Assembly: GCA_038206985.1 (NCBI GenBank)
Contig: JBBRAH010000047.1
Location: 1-21,411 of the forward strand
Source of the DNA: CAXMST01 sp038206985
GTDB taxonomy: Bacteria; Actinomycetota; Thermoleophilia; Solirubrobacterales; 70-9
Direction: 5' to 3'
Length of the DNA stretch: 21,411 nt
This document shows, piece by piece, positions 14,394-21,392 of this stretch. The notes under the pieces are model-generated. The model was not told where the DNA came from, did not search any database, and saw only the letters and a list, made by a program, of their open reading frames with translations. Every line of letters begins with the position of its first letter. Position 1 is the first letter of the stretch. The position numbers and the translations under genes were made by a program.

Positions 14394-14486
14394 AAGGAAA
14401 ATACCAGTCGATCGATCTCTCGACCGTCTCGGCCCAAACCTTGAGGCGGGCTGGACGCTGGTCCCGCCCATTTACGGGCGTTCGTC
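14356..14486 (-). other. Protein-like open frame without a start, possible gene remnant
   Basis: In the gap after the NTF2-like gene, a minus-strand frame ending in TGA at 14356-14358 encodes RLKVWAETVERSIDWY followed by FPYGFEFVRQPLYP, rich in Trp/Tyr/Phe and unlike the Arg/Ala/Pro nonsense of shadow frames. The only ATG in frame lies inside the NTF2-like gene. It may be the 3' end of a decayed gene. The rest of 14170-14486 holds an AT-rich patch, the doubtful small ORF and a hairpin. Confidence 0.2.
14398..14403 (-). promoter_or_regulatory. Candidate -10 box (TATTTT) in an AT-rich patch
   Basis: The minus strand reads TATTTT within an unusually AT-rich stretch of a GC-rich region. The 317-nt gap after the NTF2-like gene implies a new transcript for the membrane-anchored and IscU-MnmA genes. 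No -35 consensus is evident at 16-18 nt. Confidence 0.25.
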
Positions 14487-14873
14487 TCAGCCGGCGAGGG
14501 CGGCCCGCGCGGCCTGCTCGTCGTCGTGGAGCGCGAGCTTTCTGAGGCAACCGGGACCCACCTCGGCGGTGAGCCAGATTGGTGTCGCGTCGCCCACCTC
14601 GCCGCTCTCCCGCCAGACGTACTCGACCCGGGCTCCGACCAGCCAGGCGTCTCCCAGCGGCATGAGTTCCTCAACCACGTAGCGGCGGTCCAGGTAGTCG
14701 TAGGCCTTCTGCGCCCACTCCAGGGCCCGCTCGACACCCTCATAGTCCGTGCGTCCCGTGCTGATCACCACGCCGGGATCCAGCATCGGGCGCAGCCGCT
14801 CGAGGTCACGATCGCCGATCGCCTCCAGCGCCATCCTGATCGTGTCCTCCGGAGGAAGGTCGGAGAGGCTCAA
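14487..14873 (-). CDS. NTF2-like / SnoaL-like superfamily protein
   Basis: Product of 128 aa with an NTF2-like cone fold pattern: an N-terminal helix DTIRMALEAIGDRDLERLRP, then MLDPGVVISTG, a helix GVERALEWAQKAYDYL, and strands RYVVEELMPLGDAWLVGARV, EYVWRESGE and TPIWLTAEVG. These folds include enzymes, toxin-immunity proteins and ligand binders, so no reaction can be assigned. The start is a TTG (14871-14873) 15 nt after the aspS stop, with GGAG 7 nt upstream; ATG at 14834 is the alternative but would cut the first helix. It is probably the last gene of the membrane protein-MBL-hisS-aspS run, since more than 300 nt without a clear gene follow. Confidence 0.75.
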   Translation of the reverse strand: MSLSDLPPEDTIRMALEAIGDRDLERLRPMLDPGVVISTGRTDYEGVERALEWAQKAYDYLDRRYVVEELMPLGDAWLVGARVEYVWRESGEVGDATPIWLTAEVGPGCLRKLALHDDEQAARAALAG

Positions 14874-14888
14874 CGGTGCGCTCCGGCG

Positions 14889-16751
14889 CTACTCCGGTGC
14901 GTTGGCGGGCTTGGGCGGGGCGAGGCTCGCGACCCCGAGCTCGCGCAGCTGCTGCGCATCCACAGGTGCCGGCGCGCCGGTCAGCGGGTCGGCACCCGAG
15001 GCGGTCTTCGGGAAGGCGATCACGTCGCGGATCGACTCGGTGCCGTGGGCGAGCGCCGCGATCCGGTCCACGCCGTAGGCGATGCCGCCGTGCGGCGGGG
15101 CGCCGTAGCGCAGCGCCTCGAGCAGGAAGCCGAAGCGAGCCTCCGCCTCGGTGGCGTCGATCCCGAGCAGGCCGAGCACGCGCTCCTGCATCACGGGGTC
15201 GCTGATACGAATCGAGCCGCCGCCGATCTCCCAGCCGTTCCAGACCATGTCGTAGGCCTGAGTCAGCGCGGCGCCGGGGTCGGCGTCGTCGAGTTCACCG
15301 GCGGGAGCCGTGAAGGGATGGTGCAGCGGGTTCCAGCGCTGCTCGTCCTCGCTGTAGGCGAACATCGGCCAGTCCACGACCCAGCAGAACGCGTGGCTGC
15401 CCTCGGGGATCAGGCCCCAGCGCTTGGCGAGCCGACGGCGCAACTGGCCGAGGACCTCGTTGGCGACCGGGCTCTTGTCGGCGACGAGCAGCAACAGGTC
15501 GCCCTCCTCGGCTCCCAGCGCCTCGTTCAATCCGGTCAGTTCGGCCTCGCTGAGGAACTTGGCGGTCGGCGAGCGCCAGCCGTCCCCCTCACGGAAGGCC
15601 CAGACGAGGCCCTTGGCGCCCAGCTCCTGCGCTTCGGAGATCAGGCCGTCGAGATCCTTGCGCGGCAACTCGCGCTTACCGGCGTTAATCCCCTTGACGG
15701 CGCCGCCGCCGGAGATCGTGCCGCTGAAGACCTTGAACTCGGTCTCGGCCAGCACCTCGCTGAGGTCGACCAGCTCCAGGCCGAAGCGGGTGTCGGGCTT
15801 GTCGGAGCCGTAGCGGTCCATCGCCTCCGCGTAGGTGATCCGCGGCAGCGGCAGAGGCACTTCGATGTCGGCGGCGGCGAGCACGTGGGCGATCAGCCGC
15901 TCGTTGACCTCGAGCACGTCCTCGATCTCCACGAAGGAGAGCTCGATGTCGAGCTGGGTGAAGTCGGGCTGGCGGTCGGCGCGCAGATCTTCGTCCCGGA
16001 AGCAGCGGGCGATCTGGTAGTAGCGCTCGAAGCCGGAGACCATCAGAAGCTGCTTGAAGAGCTGCGGCGACTGGGGCAGAGCGTAGAAGGAGCCCTGGCG
16101 CATACGGGCGGGGACGAGGAAGTCGCGGGCCCCCTCCGGGGTGGAGCGGGTCAGCACCGGGGTCTCGATCTCCAGGTAGCCCTCTCCGTCGAGGAAGGAG
16201 CGCATAGAGCTGACCAGCCGCGAGCGCAGCTCGATCCCCTTCCGCATGCCCTCGCGGCGCAGATCGAGGTAGCGGTGCTTGAGGCGGGTCTCCTCCCCGG
16301 CCTCCCCGGACCAACTCTCGATCGCAAACGGTGGGGTTTGCGCGTCGGAGAGCAACTCGGCCGTGGCGACGCGAACCTCGAAGGCACCGGTCGGCAGGTC
16401 GGGGTTGAGCACCGCGGCGTCGCGATCGACGACCGCGCCACCCACGCTGACGACGTCCTCGGGGCGCAGCTTGTGGGCCAGCTCGACGGCCTCGGCGGGG
16501 CTCTCGTCTGGGTCGAAGACGAGCTGCACCAGGCCGGTGCGGTCGCGCAGGTCGATGAAGATCAGGCCACCGTGGTCGCGGCGCCGGTGCACCCAGCCGG
16601 CCAGCCGCACCTCGCTGCCGACGCGATCGGCGAGCACCTCGCCGCACCAGGTCGTGCGGTAGCCGTTGCCCCGCTGCGCGGGGAACTCGCCTGCCGGCGT
16701 GCTGTTCGAGCTGGCTGTGTCTGGGTCCGGCATGGCGGCGGAGTCTCGCAT
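14889..16751 (-). CDS. aspS: Aspartyl-tRNA synthetase, probably non-discriminating (Asp/Asn)
   Basis: Product of 620 aa, a bacterial-type AspRS. The N-terminal OB-fold anticodon domain contains GWVHRRRDHGGLIFIDLRD (52-70). Class II motifs follow: the motif 1 region TRSTPEGARDFLVPAR (201-216), motif 2 FRDEDLRADRQPDFTQLDIE (251-270), the bacterial GAD insertion (about 300-430) and motif 3 GIAYGVDRIAAL near the C-terminus. His60 aligns with the position where His31 is linked to relaxed tRNA recognition in Pseudomonas aeruginosa AspRS, whereas E. coli has Leu. It may therefore also charge tRNA(Asn) for GatCAB amidation. The ATG at 16751 is 16 nt after the hisS stop; ATG at 16733 (M7) is equally plausible. 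No GatCAB or asnS gene is in the window. Confidence 0.96.
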   Translation of the reverse strand: MRDSAAMPDPDTASSNSTPAGEFPAQRGNGYRTTWCGEVLADRVGSEVRLAGWVHRRRDHGGLIFIDLRDRTGLVQLVFDPDESPAEAVELAHKLRPEDVVSVGGAVVDRDAAVLNPDLPTGAFEVRVATAELLSDAQTPPFAIESWSGEAGEETRLKHRYLDLRREGMRKGIELRSRLVSSMRSFLDGEGYLEIETPVLTRSTPEGARDFLVPARMRQGSFYALPQSPQLFKQLLMVSGFERYYQIARCFRDEDLRADRQPDFTQLDIELSFVEIEDVLEVNERLIAHVLAAADIEVPLPLPRITYAEAMDRYGSDKPDTRFGLELVDLSEVLAETEFKVFSGTISGGGAVKGINAGKRELPRKDLDGLISEAQELGAKGLVWAFREGDGWRSPTAKFLSEAELTGLNEALGAEEGDLLLLVADKSPVANEVLGQLRRRLAKRWGLIPEGSHAFCWVVDWPMFAYSEDEQRWNPLHHPFTAPAGELDDADPGAALTQAYDMVWNGWEIGGGSIRISDPVMQERVLGLLGIDATEAEARFGFLLEALRYGAPPHGGIAYGVDRIAALAHGTESIRDVIAFPKTASGADPLTGAPAPVDAQQLRELGVASLAPPKPANAPE

Positions 16752-16767
16752 TCCGAGGGACGCGGCG

Positions 16768-18009
16768 TCAGGGGCGGGCGGCGATCACGGTCTCGGCGAG
16801 CGCGCCGGGGGCCACGTCCTGCTGCTCGCCGCCGGCCATCTCGCGCAGCTTGGCGCTGCCGTCCTGCTCGAGGATCGCGGCGAAGCGGGCGCCCGAGCGG
16901 TCGGCTTGCTTCATCTGGCCCTTGAAGGACCGGCCCGCAAGGTCGAACTGGGCCGAGACCCGATGACGACGCAGGTCGAGGACCAGCTCGAACGCTTGCT
17001 CACCGTCACCGCAGACGACGAAGACCTCGGGCACCCGCGGCGGCGGCGCCTCCGTCAGCGCCAGGATAATCCGCTCGACCCCGGCCGCCCAGCCCACGCC
17101 GGGAGTCGGCTGGCCGCCGAGCGTCTCGATCAGCCCGTCGTAGCGACCGCCGCCGCCGATCCCGGACTGCGCCCCGAGCCGCTCGCAGGTGAACTCGAAG
17201 ACCGTGCGCGTGTAGTAGTCGAGGCCGCGGACCAGCGAGGGATCGAGCCGGTACGGGACGCCGGCGCGGTCGAGCAGCCGCTTGACGGTCTCGAAGTGCT
17301 GGGCATCGTCGCCCTCCAGGCGTGCCAGCATCGTCGGCGCCTCGGCCATCACCTCGACCGTTCCCGGATGATCGGAGTCGAAGGCGCGCAGGGGGTTGGT
17401 GTCCAGACGGGAGCGGATCTCCCCGGAGAGCTCGCCCTCGTGCTCGCGAAGATAGTCGCGCAGTTCCTCCCGGTAGGCGGCCCGGACCTCGGGTGATCCG
17501 AGGCTGCCGAGCCGCAGCTCGATGTCCTGAATGCCAAGACCACGCAGTAGTTCGTCCAACAGCACGATCAGCTCCGCATCGGCCAGCGGGCTCTCCGTGC
17601 CGATCGCCTCGGCGCCGATCTGGTTGAACTGCCGGTAGCGGCCCTTCTGCGGCTTCTCCGCCCGGAAGAACGGGCCCCGGTACCAGAGCTTCACCGGCTG
17701 CGGGTCCTTGTGCATGCCGTGTTCGACGTAGGCGCGGCAGATCGCAGCGGTGCCCTCGGGCCGCAGCGTCAGGGAGCGGTCACCGCGATCGGTGAAGCTG
17801 AACATCTCCTTGTTGACGATGTCGGTGCTCTCCCCTACGCCCCGCGCGAACAGCTCCGTCTCCTCGAAGGCTGGCGTCTCGATCCGGCCGTAGCCGGCCG
17901 CGTCCAGAAGCTGATCGCCGTGGCTGGCGACCAGGTCGCGGGTCGCCTCCTCGGCGGGCAGGATGTCGAAGGTGCCCTTCGGCGCCTTGTGCTTGCGGGC
18001 TGCGCTCAT
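16768..18009 (-). CDS. hisS: Histidyl-tRNA synthetase
   Basis: Product of 413 aa, the usual HisRS length. It opens with KAPKGTFDILP. Motif 1 lies near YGRIETPAFEE, and LTLRPEGTAAICRAYVEH and motif 2 KLWYRGPFFRAEKPQKGRYR (107-126) with QFNQIG follow. The HisRS-specific HisA motif is RGLDYYTRTVFEF (261-273), the Gly-rich GIGGGGRYDGL (284-293) is the second His-specific element, and motif 3 is GVGWAAGVERI (304-314). The C-terminal anticodon-binding domain starts near EVFVVCGDG. It supplies His-tRNA(His). The ATG lies 8 nt after the metallo-beta-lactamase stop, and aspS follows after 16 nt. The hisS-aspS pair is conserved in many bacteria. Confidence 0.97.
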   Translation of the reverse strand: MSAARKHKAPKGTFDILPAEEATRDLVASHGDQLLDAAGYGRIETPAFEETELFARGVGESTDIVNKEMFSFTDRGDRSLTLRPEGTAAICRAYVEHGMHKDPQPVKLWYRGPFFRAEKPQKGRYRQFNQIGAEAIGTESPLADAELIVLLDELLRGLGIQDIELRLGSLGSPEVRAAYREELRDYLREHEGELSGEIRSRLDTNPLRAFDSDHPGTVEVMAEAPTMLARLEGDDAQHFETVKRLLDRAGVPYRLDPSLVRGLDYYTRTVFEFTCERLGAQSGIGGGGRYDGLIETLGGQPTPGVGWAAGVERIILALTEAPPPRVPEVFVVCGDGEQAFELVLDLRRHRVSAQFDLAGRSFKGQMKQADRSGARFAAILEQDGSAKLREMAGGEQQDVAPGALAETVIAARP

Positions 18010-18017
18010 CGCGCCGC

Positions 18018-18686
18018 TCAGACGGGGCCGGCCTGCAGGAACGGGTTACTCGCACGCTCGGCGCCCAGCGTCGTCAGGCCCATGTGGCCCGGGTAGATGG
18101 TCGTCTCGTCACCGAAGGCTTCGAGCAGTCCCTGGATGCTCTGCGCCAGCGTCGGCCAGTCGCCGCCGGGAAGGTCGGTGCGACCGACCGAACCCTGAAA
18201 GAGAACGTCGCCGCTGAACAGGGCCGCCTCGCCGGCGATCGAGAAGGTGACGTGGCCGGGACTGTGCCCGGGAGTGAAGATCACGTCGATCTCGAGGCCG
18301 GCAAGCTCGAGCTTCTCGCCGCCCTTGATCGTCTCGTCGGCGTCGTAGCTCTCATACGGCCCGAATCCGGGCCAGGGCACGTAGGACATGATGTCGGCGA
18401 GGATCGGGACCTCGATCTCGGGGCAGTAGACGGGCGCGCCGGTCGCCTTCGCGATCGGGGTCACGGCGCCGATGTGATCGAAGTGGCAGTGGGTCAGGAG
18501 GATCGCCTCGAGCTTGATCCCCAGCTCGTCGATCGCGGCGAGCAGGCGTGGGGCCTCCTCACCCGGGTCGATGATCAGGCCGCGATCGGAGTTCGGCCGC
18601 CGGAAGATGTAGCTGTTCTCGGCGACCTGCCCGACCGTGAAGCTGCGGACGTCCAGCCCGCTGCTACTGCTGCCGTCAGCCTCCAC
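18018..18686 (-). CDS. Metallo-beta-lactamase fold hydrolase, YcbL/GloC (glyoxalase II)-like
   Basis: Product of 222 aa. The MBL metal-binding residues are present: HCHFDH (66-71), the His in FTPGHSPGH, the Asp in LFSGDVLF and the His in YPGHMGLTTLG. The segment LFQGSVGRTDLPGGDW is characteristic of the YcbL/GloC subgroup, which hydrolyses S-lactoylglutathione-type thioesters. In Actinobacteria, which often use mycothiol instead of glutathione, the natural thioester is uncertain. I chose a GTG start (18684-18686) overlapping the upstream gene by 11 nt. The frame is open further upstream but reads as Arg/Pro-rich nonsense inside the neighbour. It ends 8 nt before hisS, an arrangement seen in several phyla. 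Confidence 0.85.
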   Translation of the reverse strand: MEADGSSSSGLDVRSFTVGQVAENSYIFRRPNSDRGLIIDPGEEAPRLLAAIDELGIKLEAILLTHCHFDHIGAVTPIAKATGAPVYCPEIEVPILADIMSYVPWPGFGPYESYDADETIKGGEKLELAGLEIDVIFTPGHSPGHVTFSIAGEAALFSGDVLFQGSVGRTDLPGGDWPTLAQSIQGLLEAFGDETTIYPGHMGLTTLGAERASNPFLQAGPV

Positions 18687-19059
18687 GGGCCTGCTTCTTG
18701 GCGGCCTTCTCCGCCTGCGCTTTGGCGAGGCGGCGGCGATAGAAGAAACGGTCGGTGTAGTAGCCGAGCGGCACATAGAAGACTGCCGCGAAGATCGTCA
18801 GCACCAGCGCTGCGGGCACCGTCTGGTTGAAGAGGATCGAGATCGGGAAGAGCAGCAGGGCGAAGAATCCACCGCGGATCGAGGCCGAGCGCCAGGTGGG
18901 CGCCACGAGCCGCCGGTCGATGCCCCCACCGCGCTGCTTGCGCGCCCGGGCCATCGCCTCCTCACGGCTGCGCGGACGGCCGGTCCGGCCGCGAGTGTCG
19001 ATCTTCCCCGTCTTTGTTCCGCGGTGCTTGCGCTTCCGCTGCTTTGTGTTGCCTGGCAT
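18676..19059 (-). CDS. Small basic membrane protein with two transmembrane helices, unknown function
   Basis: Product of 127 aa. The first half is very basic and polar (PGNTKQRKRKHRGTKTGK, then RTGRPRSREEAMARARKQ). Two adjacent helices follow (GGFFALLLFPISILF and AALVLTIFAAVFYVPLGYY), and the tail is again basic and Lys/Ala-rich. Both ends would sit in the cytoplasm, perhaps contacting nucleic acid or ribosomes, but that is a guess from charge alone. I do not recognise a named family. The start is the ATG at 19057-19059; a TTG at 19077 would add six residues. There is no Shine-Dalgarno, but a TAnnnT box lies 6 nt upstream. It leads the run to the MBL hydrolase, hisS and aspS. Confidence 0.78.
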   Translation of the reverse strand: MPGNTKQRKRKHRGTKTGKIDTRGRTGRPRSREEAMARARKQRGGGIDRRLVAPTWRSASIRGGFFALLLFPISILFNQTVPAALVLTIFAAVFYVPLGYYTDRFFYRRRLAKAQAEKAAKKQARGG

Positions 19060-19065
19060 GGCACA

Positions 19066-19071
19066 AGCGTA
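19066..19071 (-). promoter_or_regulatory. Candidate -10 box (TACGCT) of the membrane protein-MBL-hisS-aspS run, leaderless
   Basis: On the minus strand TACGCT (TAnnnT) ends 6 nt before the ATG at 19059, which places transcription start at the A of the ATG. It would also argue against the upstream TTG start at 19077. No -35 match is evident. Confidence 0.4.
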
Positions 19072-19107
19072 GTCCAACCGGGGCGGGTGCCGCCTTCGAT
19101 CGTTCCA

Positions 19108-19121
19108 GCGCCGAGGGGCGC
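19108..19121 (-). terminator. GC-rich hairpin after the formimidoyltransferase-like gene
   Basis: GCGCC-gagg-GGCGC is a 5-bp stem with a tetraloop, 7 nt beyond the stop of the gene at 19129 and before the next transcription unit. There is no U-tract, so termination is only suggested. Confidence 0.3.
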
Positions 19122-19128
19122 GCGATGG

Positions 19129-20034
19129 TCAGTGACAAGGGATGCCGGCGAGACGCGATTCGATCGTCCTGGCGGCCGGGTCGAAGCCCCGGATCGGAAC
19201 GCCCTCCGGGTAGCCGGCGAGCGCCGCCTCCGGGACCAGTCCAACGAGCTCGGCCGCGGCCGCCCGCCCCCCGAAGGGAACGGCGCGGCGATGCACCTCC
19301 GCGACCACCTGAGCGAGGGTGACCGAGTGCGGGTCGTGCACGTTGGTCGAGATCTGGGTGCGGCCGTTGGTCAGCTCGATGGCGATCGCGCGGACACCGG
19401 CGAGCCCGCCGCCCGACTCGCGCATCGCAGTGGCGATCTCACGCCCGGCGTCGAGCCCGATGCCCTCCACCTCGACGTTGAAGGCGGCGAGCGGCGGGCG
19501 CGCAGTGACCAGCACGGCGCCGGCGCGCGGGTGCAGCTCACGCGGGCCGTGGTCGGGAACCAGGGTGCCTCGGGCGAGGCGGTCGCCGAGGCTGACCGGC
19601 CCACCGCGCCTGAAGTAGTGGCGCTCGCGCCGGTTGGGGTTGGAGGCAAGCCCGCCGTAGAGGAAGACGGGCAGGCCGAGTTCGCCCAGGGCAACGGCCA
19701 GCAGCCGGGCCCTCCGTTCGGCCGCTCCCTTCTGCGCCGGATCCGGGTAGACGATCGGACAGACATCGAGCGTGCCGATGTGCGGATGGGCGCCGGAGTG
19801 GCTGGCGAGGTCGAGGCGCTCGATGGTCACGGCTGCGCCCTCCAGAAGCGAGGCCTGGAGATCCTCGCCGGAGCCCGCCAGGGTGAAGACGCTGCGCGCG
19901 TGCACCGGGTCGGAGTGGGTGTCCAGCAGCGTCGAGGCGACGCCGAAGGATCGCCCGAGGTCGTCGATCAGCGCCCGGTCGGCACCCTCGGATACGTTGG
20001 GCACCGCGAGCAGGAGCCCAGCCGGGGCGGCCAT
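19129..20034 (-). CDS. Glutamate formimidoyltransferase-like protein (single-domain FTCD N-terminal type)
   Basis: Product of 301 aa, the size of the bacterial formiminotransferase domain without the cyclodeaminase half. Signature parts are LLLAVPNVSEGADRALIDDL (7-26), SHSGAHPHIGTLDVCPIVYP (79-98, with His83 matching the catalytic His of mammalian FTCD), VFLYGGLASNPNRR, HYFRRGGP, and the second subdomain from AGAVLVTARPPLAAFNVEVE to QISTNVHDPHSVTLAQVV. Family members transfer the formimino group of formiminoglutamate to tetrahydrofolate in histidine breakdown. No hut genes are nearby, so another one-carbon role is possible. I chose the ATG at 20034, 1 nt after the aminopeptidase stop; the longer frame overlaps that gene. 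Co-transcription with it is likely. Confidence 0.88.
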   Translation of the reverse strand: MAAPAGLLLAVPNVSEGADRALIDDLGRSFGVASTLLDTHSDPVHARSVFTLAGSGEDLQASLLEGAAVTIERLDLASHSGAHPHIGTLDVCPIVYPDPAQKGAAERRARLLAVALGELGLPVFLYGGLASNPNRRERHYFRRGGPVSLGDRLARGTLVPDHGPRELHPRAGAVLVTARPPLAAFNVEVEGIGLDAGREIATAMRESGGGLAGVRAIAIELTNGRTQISTNVHDPHSVTLAQVVAEVHRRAVPFGGRAAAAELVGLVPEAALAGYPEGVPIRGFDPAARTIESRLAGIPCH

Positions 20035-20035
20035 C

Positions 20036-20995
20036 TCAGAGCAGCAGCTCGCCGTCCCGAACGATCTCGGTCCCATCGACCGTAACCGTCGGTTTCATCA
20101 CGACGCAATCCAGATGCACCGGCACCTGGATCCTGCCCCCGATCGCCGCGGATGCCCCGAATGCGACATGCGCTGTGCCGAGGATCTTTTCGTCCTCGAG
20201 CACGTTGCCCGTCAGCATCGCCTTCTCGTTGGTGCCGATGCCGAGCTCGGCCACTGTCGTTGCTTCGGGGCCGTGCTTGGTGAGCAACGCGAGCAGCGCC
20301 TCGCCCTCGGGGCGGTCGGTCGAGGCGAGCCTGCCGTCGACGACCTCGAGCCGCACGGGCACCTCGGGGATCCCGACTCCGGCGATCGTGCCGTCGATGA
20401 CCAGGGTTCCCTCGCAGCTGCCCTCCGGCGGCGCGATGAAGCCCTCGCCGCAGGGCAGGTTGCCGAACGCACCGCCAGCGCCGAGCTCACCCGCATCGGG
20501 AATCGCGGTGCGGCCCTCGAGGCCGAGCTTGAAGTCGGAGCCGTTGGCGCAGGTGATGCGGGCCTTGCTGCCGGCGTTGAGGACATCGGCGACGGCCCGG
20601 CCACGACGGCGCAGCTCGTCCATGTCGGCGCTCATCACGCGCGCCAGCATCTCCTCGGTCACGCCGGGCAGCGTCGCGATGCGGGCGCCGGCCTCGGAGG
20701 CTGCCTTACGCGAAGCCGTGTGCGAGAGCGACTGGACGGTGGGCGCCATCACCACATCGGCGGCCTTCATCGCCGCGGCGACGGGTGCAGGTGGTTCGGC
20801 AGCTGCGGAGGCGCGTTCGGCCATCAGGGCCAGAACCGCATCGGCACCGGTCCGCCCAGCTTCGCCACGGAGGCGCTCACCGAGGCCGAGGGTCGCGGGG
20901 TTGGCGACGACGAGCACATTCTCGCCGTCCTTGACCTGGAGGCAGTCGTTGACGACAGCGGCGACGGCCCGATCGAGTTGCTCGCGATCACTCAC
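20036..20995 (-). CDS. M29-type (thermophilic) aminopeptidase family protein
   Basis: Product of 319 aa, shorter than typical M29 enzymes of about 400 aa. An N-terminal part contains VVNDCLQVKDGENVLVVANP. The C-terminal metal-binding half carries NLPCGEGFIAPPEGS (Glu184), VAELGIGTNEKA (Glu250), EDEKILGTAHVAFG (His276) and VPVHLDCVVMKPT (His294, Asp296), matching the five metal ligands known for AmpT-like aminopeptidases. It should be a cytoplasmic cobalt- or zinc-dependent exopeptidase; the natural substrate is unknown. I chose the GTG at 20993-20995 because it fits the family N-terminus and has TAGAGT 7 nt upstream; a GTG at 21028 would add 11 residues. The formimidoyltransferase-like gene follows 1 nt after its stop. 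Confidence 0.85.
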   Translation of the reverse strand: MSDREQLDRAVAAVVNDCLQVKDGENVLVVANPATLGLGERLRGEAGRTGADAVLALMAERASAAAEPPAPVAAAMKAADVVMAPTVQSLSHTASRKAASEAGARIATLPGVTEEMLARVMSADMDELRRRGRAVADVLNAGSKARITCANGSDFKLGLEGRTAIPDAGELGAGGAFGNLPCGEGFIAPPEGSCEGTLVIDGTIAGVGIPEVPVRLEVVDGRLASTDRPEGEALLALLTKHGPEATTVAELGIGTNEKAMLTGNVLEDEKILGTAHVAFGASAAIGGRIQVPVHLDCVVMKPTVTVDGTEIVRDGELLL

Positions 20996-21002
20996 CCGAG
21001 CG

Positions 21003-21008
21003 ACTCTA
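21003..21008 (-). promoter_or_regulatory. Candidate -10 box (TAGAGT) of the aminopeptidase gene, leaderless
   Basis: TAGAGT (TAnnnT) lies on the minus strand 7 nt before the GTG at 20995. No Shine-Dalgarno precedes that start. If real, it excludes the upstream GTG at 21028. No clear -35 is visible. Confidence 0.35.
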
Positions 21009-21126
21009 ACCAACGCCGCCCAGTTCACCTACCTCACGGGCAGGTCAGGTTGCGAGGCTGATCAGGTATGCGTCGCCTAAGCAGAAGTGCTTGTGGCCCT
21101 CTTGGGCAGCGTCGACTTCTTCAGGT

Positions 21127-21297
21127 TCAGGAGGTAGCGCAGCGACTCTGCTCTTGACTGGTGGTGTGCCCGCCCCAGACTCCGTTGCGGGAGGAGTAGG
21201 CGGTGTCGAGGAAGAGGCGCACTAGTTCGACCGGTCCAGCCGACAGATCCGGGGCCGTTCGATCACGACCCTCCGCCGACCGGCGAACACAGATGAC
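21127..21297 (-). pseudogene. Possible decayed WhiB-like C-terminal fragment
   Basis: The gap 20996-21318 has no intact gene. One minus-strand frame reads GPVELVRLFLDTAY then SSRNGVWGGHTTSQEQSR before TGA at 21127-21129. The GVWGG (coding bases 21169-21183) followed by a T/S-E-R-rich stretch resembles the beta-turn motif ending WhiB regulators. The four iron-sulfur cysteines and a start codon are absent, and the frame would run into the oppositely oriented tRNA. A second frame continues past the stop as SLRYLLNLKKSTLPKR, compatible with a frameshift. Five residues of motif are thin evidence, so chance is quite possible. Confidence 0.25.
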
Positions 21298-21318
21298 CCC
21301 CGCTACGATTCCCGCCCC

Positions 21319-21392
21319 GCCGGAGTAGCTCAGTCGGTTAGAGCAGCGGAATCATAATCCGCGTGTCGGGAGTTCGAGTCTCTCCTCCGGCA
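21319..21392 (+). tRNA. tRNA with anticodon CAT, probably elongator tRNA-Met
   Basis: A complete 74-nt cloverleaf. The acceptor stem GCCGGAG/CTCCGGC (21319-21325 with 21385-21391) is perfect, followed by discriminator A at 21392. The D arm is GCTC-AGTCGGTTA-GAGC. The anticodon stem is GCGGA/TCCGC with loop ATCATAA and anticodon CAT at 21353-21355. The T arm is GGGAG-TTCGAGT-CTCTC with one G-T pair. CCA is not encoded. The anticodon stem lacks the three consecutive G-C pairs of initiator tRNA, so it is not tRNA-fMet. Elongator Met is most likely, but tRNA-Ile2, whose CAT is modified to lysidine, cannot be excluded by eye. Confidence 0.93.

Noticed and set aside
14340..14400. GGTTCGAGT on the minus strand, resembling a tRNA T-loop
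   Set aside because: The flanking bases do not pair into a T stem, and no acceptor, D or anticodon arm can be built around it.
18687..18776. 30-residue N-terminal extension of the metallo-beta-lactamase gene
   Set aside because: It lies within the membrane-protein gene and reads as Arg/Pro nonsense; a GTG at 18686 gives the usual family length.
21319..21392. Initiator tRNA-fMet
   Set aside because: The anticodon stem lacks the three consecutive G-C pairs next to the loop, and the first acceptor pair is a normal G-C.
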